From: Pseudomonas sp. W4I3
GTDB lineage: Bacteria > Pseudomonadota > Gammaproteobacteria > Pseudomonadales > Pseudomonadaceae
Length of the DNA: 64,000 nucleotides
Direction: 5' to 3'
Assembly: GCF_030816195.1 (NCBI RefSeq)
Contig: NZ_JAUSXS010000001.1
Span: 4,115,501-4,179,500 of the forward strand
This document shows, piece after piece, positions 58,535 to 64,000 of the stretch (its first letter is position 1; every line of letters begins with the position of its first letter). The notes beneath the pieces are model-generated. The model saw nothing but the letters and a program-made list of their open reading frames with translations, made no database searches and was not told the DNA's origin. Both the position numbers and the translations under genes were made by a program.

Positions 58535-59428
58535 TCAATCGCGGTAGCGCAACGCATCCACGAGGAGGCTGAACGCTTGTGTGGGTTGGCGTCGACTTGG
58601 GTAGTACAGGTGATATCCGGAAAACGGCGGGCACCAGTCCTCTAGAACTCGAATTAAGCTGCCGTGCTCGATGTCCGGTTTCACCTGCTCTTCAGGTAGA
58701 TAGGCGAGACCCTGACCTGATCGAGCCCCCATCAAAATGAGGGACGCAGATCCAACAACAAGCTGACCGTCTACATGGACGTTTACAGTTCGGCCGTCCT
58801 TCTCGAACTCCCAAGCGTACAGTCCACCATGTGTAGGAAGCCGCAGGTTGATGCAGTTGTGAAACGTCAAGTCGGAGGGCGCCCGCGGCTGTCCGTACTG
58901 CTCGAAGTACACGGGCGTACCGACTACCGCCATGCGCATGTCTGGCCCTATCCGGGTGGCTATCATGCCTTGCGCTACCGTTTCGCCAGGTCGAATGCCA
59001 GCATCGAAACGCCCGCCTACGATATCTGTCAGCCCTACATCTACGACAATTTCAATTTTGATTTCTGGGTACAGAGGAAGGAATTTCTCCAGCTTGGGCC
59101 AGAGCACCGTGGCCGCGGCGTTTTCGGTAGCCGCGAGGCGCAGAGTACCTCTGGGATTTTCGCCCAATGCAGTCACCGCCTCTAACTCCGCATCGACCTC
59201 CGCGAACCGTTGACCGACGGTTTGCAACAGGCGTTCGCCGGCATGAGTGGGTGACACGCGTCTGGTCGTCCGAGTGAGGAGCCTTACGCCTAAGCGCGTC
59301 TCTAATGCCCGCATCGTTTGGCTCAGCGCTGACTGGGAGACACCCCGTTGCTTCGCTGCTTTGGTAAAGCTTTGTTCTTGTGCAACCACTAAAAACGCGA
59401 CGAGGTCGGCAGCGGTCTGCTTGTGCAT
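58535..59428 (-). CDS. LysR-family regulator
   Basis: 297 residues, AaeR/DmlR-like group. HTH SFTKAAKQRGVSQSALSQTM (about 20–39) then RALETRLGVRLLTRTTRRVS. Effector domain with RIGPDMRMAVVGTPVYFEQY. It diverges from the small carboxymuconolactone-decarboxylase-like gene, with an ATTGAT/ATCAAT dyad in between. Its codon use looks less GC3-rich than flanking genes, suggesting later acquisition with its two neighbours; this is a visual impression. Confidence 0.9.
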   Translation of the reverse strand: MHKQTAADLVAFLVVAQEQSFTKAAKQRGVSQSALSQTMRALETRLGVRLLTRTTRRVSPTHAGERLLQTVGQRFAEVDAELEAVTALGENPRGTLRLAATENAAATVLWPKLEKFLPLYPEIKIEIVVDVGLTDIVGGRFDAGIRPGETVAQGMIATRIGPDMRMAVVGTPVYFEQYGQPRAPSDLTFHNCINLRLPTHGGLYAWEFEKDGRTVNVHVDGQLVVGSASLILMGARSGQGLAYLPEEQVKPDIEHGSLIRVLEDWCPPFSGYHLYYPSRRQPTQAFSLLVDALRYRD

Positions 59429-59458
59429 TGATAAGCCTCCCTTATATATCTAATCAAT
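59427..59458. promoter_or_regulatory. Candidate LysR operator
   Basis: ATTGAT (59427–59432) and ATCAAT (59453–59458) form an inverted repeat around an AT-rich centre (CTTATATATCTA) that may also serve as a promoter -10 region. Confidence 0.45.
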
Positions 59459-59547
59459 TTTAAGCACGTTATCAGAAGCAATCGTGGCTGTTAATTTAGT
59501 TTCTGATCCAGCGCGGCCTCGCGCGGAGTGAAAGGAGGGAAATTCTG

Positions 59548-59874
59548 ATGGCATACGAAAAAGGTACAGCCCACAAGGCTTTTGGCGATGTTGCTCCGGC
59601 GCTTGCCGAATACACCGATAACCTGCTGTTCGATGATGTGTGGAAACGGCCCGGTCTCTCACCTCGTGACCGCAGCCTTGTAACCATCACCACCCTCATT
59701 GTGCTTTACCGTCAAAACGAGTTGCCGTACCACCTTAAGCTTGCCCTTGAGAATGGCGTGACCCGTGAAGAAATCATCGAAACGATCACCCATCTGGCGT
59801 TCTATGGCGGCTGGCCCGTCGCGGCGACCGCACTGAATATCGCACGCAAGGTGTTCGAGGGGACCGGCAAATAA
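59548..59874 (+). CDS. Carboxymuconolactone-decarboxylase-family protein
   Basis: 108 residues. The AhpD/CMD fold is visible in RPGLSPRDRSLVTITTLIVL and ALENGVTREEIIETITHLAF. The AhpD CxxC is absent, so it is not a peroxidase of that type. GGAGG precedes the ATG. Such proteins often pair with cupins, as here. The substrate is unknown. Confidence 0.88.
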   Translation: MAYEKGTAHKAFGDVAPALAEYTDNLLFDDVWKRPGLSPRDRSLVTITTLIVLYRQNELPYHLKLALENGVTREEIIETITHLAFYGGWPVAATALNIARKVFEGTGK

Positions 59875-59986
59875 GCAGGGCCTGTGAATATTTTCCGCAA
59901 GGCAGGTGCCCACCGACGTGGCAGTTGCCGCCCACTATCGGTGGCGCAATGCGTGCTCAAGCCACCCGCGACTCAGAGAGAATTCC

Positions 59987-60412
59987 ATGAGTGATTCAGA
60001 CCTAACCATCATCCGCAACGCAAGCAACCCATCTGCAAAGGGCCCTGATACTTGGTTCACTGGCTCGGTTCGTATCGACACTATGTTCCAGGCGACAGCG
60101 CCTGGTCGAGCAACGGGCGCCATCGTCACGTTTGAGCCATCCGCGCGCACCTTCTGGCACTCTCATCCGGCGGGTCAAACGCTAGTGGTATTGACGGGTG
60201 TCGGCTGGGTTCAATGCGAAGGTGGCCAGCGAACCGAGATTCGCGCGGGCGACGTCGTCTCCTGTGCTTGCGGAAAACGGCATTGGCACGGCGCTGCTGC
60301 GACGACTGCGATGTCCCATTTCGCAGTCACCGAAACGATCGATGGCAAGAATACTGACTGGATGGAGCCGGTGACCGACGAACAATACCTGGGCGGTGCG
60401 CTCGTAAGCTGA
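59987..60412 (+). CDS. Cupin-domain protein
   Basis: 141 residues, single cupin barrel. Motif 1 FEPSARTFWHSHPAGQTLVV supplies two His and the downstream Glu-like position; motif 2 around CACGKRHWHGAAATTAMSHF supplies the last His ligands. Metal binding is therefore likely. The start MSDSDLTIIR follows AGAGAG. It probably forms an operon with the CMD-like gene 112 bases upstream. Function unassigned. Confidence 0.88.
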   Translation: MSDSDLTIIRNASNPSAKGPDTWFTGSVRIDTMFQATAPGRATGAIVTFEPSARTFWHSHPAGQTLVVLTGVGWVQCEGGQRTEIRAGDVVSCACGKRHWHGAAATTAMSHFAVTETIDGKNTDWMEPVTDEQYLGGALVS

Positions 60413-60507
60413 TCACGTTGGCGTCGATGCTGTGATGGATGGCTACGTAGACAAAATCGTCGCCCCGGATTGCAGGTATCACGGGTCGACCTGAGCTTTA
60501 AGCGGCG

Positions 60508-60549
60508 CAAAAAAAGACCCCGGCCTCTTCAGGACGGGGTCTTTTTATT
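60508..60549. terminator. Bidirectional intrinsic terminator
   Basis: AAAAAAGACCCCG and CGGGGTCTTTTT form a stem with A- and T-runs on both sides. It lies between the convergent cupin and ppiD genes and can stop both. Confidence 0.9.
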
Positions 60550-60558
60550 CAGGCCGCA

Positions 60559-62433
60559 TCAGAACTTCTTGATGTCTGCCTGGGTTTCCAGCTGCTTGCG
60601 GTAGGCTGCAAAGTCCTGCTGGCCAATGCGCGAAGCAAGGGCGCGACGGTATTGCGCCTTTTCTTCGTCCGTAGGCGCAGCCGCTTCATTGACGCCGTTC
60701 AAGCGCACGATCACCAGGCTGCCGTCGCGCAGAGCGACGGTGGTGAAGGTCGGCTTGTCCTTCGCCGCAGGCTTGGGCATGCGGAACAGCGCTTGCAGCA
60801 CGGCAGGATCGATCGCTTCCTGGCCACGGGTAGCGGCTTCGGTGACCTTCCAGGCCTGGCCGTCAATCGGCTGGTTCAGCGCGGTCTTGCCATCACGCAG
60901 GCTGGCGATCAACTCGTCGGCATGGGTTTTGGCGGCGGCGCTGGCACGCTCCTTGGTCATCTGTGCGCGAATCGGCGCAGCAACCTGTTCCAGCGGCAGC
61001 TGGGCAGGTTTGCGGTGCTCTTTGGCACGCAGCACGATGATGGTTTCCGGGTCCAGCTCGATGGCGGTGCTGTTGGCACCTTCATCCAGCACTTCCGGGC
61101 TGAACGCGGCGGTGACCACGGCACGGTTGGCCGCGACGCCTTCGCCACCTTCACGGCCGAACGGCGCGGAAGTGTGCACGGTCAGCTTCAGATCGGACGC
61201 CGGCTGGGCCAGGTCGGAGGCTTCGAATGCCGCATCTTCCAATTGCTTGGTCGCTTCGACAAAGCGCTGTTCAACCTGCTGGGTCTTGAGCTCGCGGGTC
61301 AGCTTGTCTTTCAGGCTGGCGAACGATGGCACTTGTGGTGCCTCAACGCCCAGCAGCTTGATCAAGTGCCAACCGAACGTGGTGCGCACCGGCACCGACA
61401 CCTGGTCTTGCTTCAAGCCGTACAGAGCCGTCTCGAAGTCCGGATCGTAGACGCCAGGACCGGCAAAACCAAGATCGCCACCGTTATTGGCCGAGCCCGG
61501 ATCCTGAGAGAACTCCTTGGCCAGGGCTTCAAACTTTTCGCCCTTGGCCAGGCGCGCCTGGATGTCTTCGATCTTGGCCTTGGCTTGCGCCTCGGTGACC
61601 TTGTCGTTGACCTCGATCAGAATGTGCGCCGCACGCCGCTGTTCAGCGAGGTTGGCGGTTTCTTTCTCGTAAGCAGCCTGCAGCTCATCGTCCTTGACGG
61701 TGACCTGGTCGAAGAAGGACGACTTCTTCAGCTCCAGGTAGTCGATGACGACTTGGTCAGGGGTCATGAACTCCTTGGCATGCTGGTCGTAGTAGGCCTT
61801 GACTTCGTCGTCGGTGAGTTTCACCGCTGCCGGGTCAGCCTTGATGTTGACGGTGGCGAAATCGCGGGTCTGTTTTTCCAGACGGGCGAATGCGAGCACC
61901 TCGGCGTCGGTCACGAAACCACTGCCGGCGATGCCTGCGCGAACCTGGCCGATCAGCATTTCCTGGGTCAGCATCTGACGGAATTGCAGGCGGCTATAGC
62001 CCAACTGACGGATCACCTGGTCAAAGCGTTCAGTGTTGAACTTGCCGTCCACCTGGAACTCCGGCGTCTGCAGGATGACCTGGTCCAATGCCGCTTCCGA
62101 GAAGCCGAATTTGGAATCAGCAGCGCCTTGCAGCAGCAGCTTGCGATCGATCAGGCCCTTGAGGGCCGCGTCGCGCAGCAGTTTTTCGTCCAGCAGCGAA
62201 GCATCGAAATCCTTGCCCAGTTGTTGCATCAGCTGGCGCCGTTGCATATCGACGGCCTGGCTCAATTCGGTCTGGGTGATTTCCTCACCGTTGACCTTGG
62301 CCACGTCCTGCTTGTTATTACCCGAAGCCTGGAAAATAGCCTCGATACCGGTGAACGCCATCAACGCGACGATGATCCCGATAATGGTCTTGGCAATCCA
62401 GCCTTGTGAATTGTCCCTGATATTTTGCAGCAT
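60559..62433 (-). CDS. ppiD: PpiD, periplasmic SurA/PpiD-type folding factor
   Basis: 624 residues, membrane-anchored chaperone at the Sec translocon exit. One N-terminal membrane helix (about 12–34, IAKTIIGIIVALMAFTGIEA), SurA-like N domain, then a parvulin domain (about 260–360: RAAHILIEVNDKVTEAQAKA, SQDPGSANNGGDLGFAGPGV, VRTTFGWHLIKLL) and a C-terminal helical region. Last of the lon–hupB–ppiD group. A hairpin at 62504–62527 separates it from the tRNA-like RNA. Confidence 0.95.
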   Translation of the reverse strand: MLQNIRDNSQGWIAKTIIGIIVALMAFTGIEAIFQASGNNKQDVAKVNGEEITQTELSQAVDMQRRQLMQQLGKDFDASLLDEKLLRDAALKGLIDRKLLLQGAADSKFGFSEAALDQVILQTPEFQVDGKFNTERFDQVIRQLGYSRLQFRQMLTQEMLIGQVRAGIAGSGFVTDAEVLAFARLEKQTRDFATVNIKADPAAVKLTDDEVKAYYDQHAKEFMTPDQVVIDYLELKKSSFFDQVTVKDDELQAAYEKETANLAEQRRAAHILIEVNDKVTEAQAKAKIEDIQARLAKGEKFEALAKEFSQDPGSANNGGDLGFAGPGVYDPDFETALYGLKQDQVSVPVRTTFGWHLIKLLGVEAPQVPSFASLKDKLTRELKTQQVEQRFVEATKQLEDAAFEASDLAQPASDLKLTVHTSAPFGREGGEGVAANRAVVTAAFSPEVLDEGANSTAIELDPETIIVLRAKEHRKPAQLPLEQVAAPIRAQMTKERASAAAKTHADELIASLRDGKTALNQPIDGQAWKVTEAATRGQEAIDPAVLQALFRMPKPAAKDKPTFTTVALRDGSLVIVRLNGVNEAAAPTDEEKAQYRRALASRIGQQDFAAYRKQLETQADIKKF

Positions 62434-62503
62434 GCGTCCCCCAGAAACGGTTGAACATCAAAAATAGGCAACCGTGGAGCGTGGGTAGAATCCGGATAGA
62501 AGA

Positions 62504-62527
62504 AAGGCGCATCCGAGGATGCGCCTT
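62504..62527 (-). terminator. Terminator downstream of the tRNA-like RNA
   Basis: On the minus strand AAGGCGCATCC-TC-GGATGCGCCTT followed by TCTTCT: an 11-bp stem with a weak T-tract. It would end transcripts from the hupB/tRNA-like side before ppiD. Confidence 0.7.
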
Positions 62528-62535
62528 CTCGTAAC

Positions 62536-62611
62536 TGGCGGAGCGGACGGGGGTTTGAACTCTGACCCCCGGCGTGGCGACCCAATGGATGCGTGGGTCA
62601 GCTACCGCTCC
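62536..62611 (-). ncRNA. tRNA-Asp-like RNA lacking an anticodon arm
   Basis: 76 bases on the minus strand. It opens GGAGCGGTAG and closes CCGTCCGCTCCGCCA, which matches tRNA-Asp: seven-base acceptor stem GGAGCGG/CCGCTCC, discriminator G and encoded CCA. Between them are only two hairpins: GACCC/GGGTC and a T-arm-like GGGGG...TTCAAA-CCCCC. No D-loop GG or anticodon loop with GUC can be drawn. It is a degenerate tRNA-Asp or a tRNA-derived small RNA. A terminator follows at 62504–62527, suggesting it is still transcribed. Confidence 0.7.
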
Positions 62612-62664
62612 GCTGCCAGGCCAGACCTGCGTCTGACCCGGGTAAGCAAAGGCTAGATCGAAGC

Positions 62665-62937
62665 TTAGTTAACGGCTTCTTTCAGGGCTTTACCGGCTTT
62701 GAAACCTGGTTTCTTGGCAGCAGCGATTTGCAGTGCTTTGCCGGTCTGTGGGTTACGGCCAGTGCGAGCTGGGCGGTCAGTCACAGAGAAAGTACCGAAG
62801 CCTACCAGTACCACGGAGTCGCCGGCCTTCAGAGCGCCAGTGACGGATTCGATTACTGCGTCCAGCGCACGGCCGGCAGCAGCTTTCGGGATATCAGCGG
62901 ATGCAGCGATAGCATCAATCAGTTCCGACTTGTTCAC
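62665..62937 (-). CDS. hupB: HU beta nucleoid protein
   Basis: 90 residues, DNA-bending architectural protein. MNKSELIDAIAASADIPKAA opening, dimer core DSVVLVGFGTFSVTDRPART, and the DNA-binding arm GRNPQTGKALQIAAAKKPGF. GTG start with AAGGGGA 8 bases upstream. It lies between lon and the tRNA-like RNA in the usual Pseudomonas order. Confidence 0.97.
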   Translation of the reverse strand: MNKSELIDAIAASADIPKAAAGRALDAVIESVTGALKAGDSVVLVGFGTFSVTDRPARTGRNPQTGKALQIAAAKKPGFKAGKALKEAVN

Positions 62938-63086
62938 TCTAAGTCCCCTTATATATCTATGAGTATGATTCTAAGTTTTTTGGTAAAAAGCAAAAGCCAG
63001 TGTTGAATGGCCTACAGAACACTTAAGAGCCGCTTTATAACAAGGGCTCTAAAAAGCTGTCAAGGAAGCCCCCAGGCTTAAACACA

Positions 63087-64000
63087 TTAATGCGTGCTAA
63101 TTCTTTCCTTGGAATCCGACTCGCGTTTTTCGTCCTTCGCGACTATCTCCGGAGCCACATCCGGCAAGGGTTCCGGCGCGTATTGCAGCGCAATTTGCAG
63201 GACTTCGTCAATCCATTTAACCGGTTTAATCTGAAGATCTTGCTTGATATTGTCAGGAATTTCCTTCAAGTCGCGGACATTCTCTTCAGGAATGATCACC
63301 GTCTTGATTCCACCCCGGTGTGCCGCGAGCAATTTCTCTTTCAGCCCGCCGATCGCCAATACCTGACCGCGCAGGGTAATTTCCCCGGTCATCGCCACAT
63401 CGGCACGCACCGGAATGCCAGTCAATGCCGACACCAAGGCCGTGCACATGCCTACGCCCGCGCTCGGGCCGTCCTTCGGGGTCGCCCCTTCCGGCATATG
63501 GATATGGGTGTCGTGCTTCTCGTGGAAGTCCAGGGGGATGCCCAGGCTCTTGGCGCGGCTGCGCACCACGGTCTGCGCGGCGGTGATCGATTCGACCATC
63601 ACATCACCCAGCGAGCCGGTCTTGATCAACTGACCCTTGCCCGGGATCACGGCCGCTTCAATGGTCAGCAACTCGCCGCCCACTTGCGTCCACGCCAGGC
63701 CAGTCACCTGCCCTACCTGATCCTGCTGCTCGGCCAGGCCGTAGCGGAATTTACGCACGCCCAGGAAATGCTCCAGCGAGTCGGCAGTCACCTTTACCGA
63801 GAAGCGTTTTTCCAGCGCATGCTCCTTGACCGCCTTGCGGCAGATCTTCGCGATCTGACGCTCAAGGCCCCGTACACCGGCCTCGCGGGTGTAATAGCGC
63901 ACGATGTCACGGATCGCTTCGACTTCAAATTCGATCTCGCCTTTCTTCAGGCCGTTGGCCGAAGTTTGCTTGGGCGCGAGGTATTTGACCGCGATGTTGA
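63087..64000 (-). CDS. lon: Lon protease, C-terminal part (5' end outside window)
   Basis: ATP-dependent serine protease. About 304 C-terminal residues are visible; the frame stays open to the right edge (NIAVKYLAPKQTSANGLKKG). Present are the end of the AAA+ module (IVRYYTREAGVRGLERQIAK, sensor-2 Arg) and the protease domain: catalytic Ser in PKDGPSAGVGMCTALVSALT, catalytic Lys in GGLKEKLLAAHRGGIKTVII. It is followed by hupB 150 bases downstream. Confidence 0.97.
   Translation of the reverse strand, partial: NIAVKYLAPKQTSANGLKKGEIEFEVEAIRDIVRYYTREAGVRGLERQIAKICRKAVKEHALEKRFSVKVTADSLEHFLGVRKFRYGLAEQQDQVGQVTGLAWTQVGGELLTIEAAVIPGKGQLIKTGSLGDVMVESITAAQTVVRSRAKSLGIPLDFHEKHDTHIHMPEGATPKDGPSAGVGMCTALVSALTGIPVRADVAMTGEITLRGQVLAIGGLKEKLLAAHRGGIKTVIIPEENVRDLKEIPDNIKQDLQIKPVKWIDEVLQIALQYAPEPLPDVAPEIVAKDEKRESDSKERISTH

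Noticed and set aside
60652..62409. 585-codon plus-strand frame opposite ppiD
   Set aside because: Antisense shadow, no start signal or domain.
62536..62611. Ordinary functional tRNA-Asp
   Set aside because: The acceptor stem and CCA fit, but no anticodon arm or GUC anticodon can be drawn, so it is reported as a tRNA-like RNA instead.

Overview
The window reads as chromosomal DNA of a fluorescent pseudomonad (Pseudomonas fluorescens group). It is GC-rich with tightly packed genes. It carries the typical REP/BIME repeats (GTGGGAGGGGGCTTGC and TGTAGGAGCGAGCTTGCTCGC types), a PrrF RNA, a CrcY-type RNA, the liu leucine-degradation genes and the lon–hupB–ppiD block in its Pseudomonas order. These assignments come from reading the sequence; no database search was possible.

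Layout. 1–4.25 kb: a MarR-controlled EmrAB/outer-membrane-factor tripartite drug exporter. 4.4–9.8 kb: tamB and tamA. 9.9–13 kb: a GNAT acetyltransferase, xthA and a PstS/OmpA fusion protein, followed by an IS481-type insertion sequence that landed in a REP. 14.4–16.7 kb: an acyl-CoA dehydrogenase with a divergent LysR regulator. 16.8–26.3 kb: leucine/isovalerate catabolism in two pieces, liuR-liuE and liuABCD, with candidate LiuR boxes at both. Between them lie the CrcY-type RNA with a sigma-54 promoter and an acyl-CoA synthetase. 26.3–29 kb: a LexA-like repressor without the self-cleavage dyad, a small DUF6124-type protein, a Fur-box-driven PrrF RNA and an M14 carboxypeptidase. 29–32 kb: an ECF sigma/anti-sigma pair divergent from a catalase-like peroxidase and a cytochrome b561, with matching promoters on both strands. 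32–38.4 kb: a seven-gene Csu-type chaperone–usher pilus operon. 38.6–43.3 kb: zapE, an LRR–protein kinase fusion, a MITE-like element inserted in a REP, and a YebC-family protein. 43.3–46 kb: 2-aminoethylphosphonate breakdown (phnW, phnX, LysR) and a second cytochrome b561. 46–51.5 kb: a D-cysteine desulfhydrase/ACC-deaminase-like enzyme, fadH, a nitrilase-fold protein without its catalytic Cys, an AraC regulator and a 28-residue acidic ORF. 51.7–56.1 kb: a half-length, apparently non-catalytic relative of pyruvate dehydrogenase E1, a MarR regulator, and a full-length E1 whose N-terminus is broken by one extra base. 56–58.5 kb: a DUF2242 lipoprotein and nhaA. 58.5–60.4 kb: LysR, a carboxymuconolactone-decarboxylase-like protein and a cupin. 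60.5–64 kb: ppiD, a tRNA-Asp-like RNA, hupB and the 3' part of lon.

How the parts relate. Several units are self-regulated: marR-emr, liuR-liu, ECF–catalase, LysR-phnWX and MarR-E1. Two global RNAs connect the region to carbon-source control (CbrB/Hfq/Crc through CrcY) and iron control (Fur through PrrF). The least familiar unit is the pseudo-E1/MarR/E1 locus. The same ATTGCAATTGCAA palindrome lies before both E1-related genes, which suggests one regulator controls a catalytic E1 and a catalytically dead partner.
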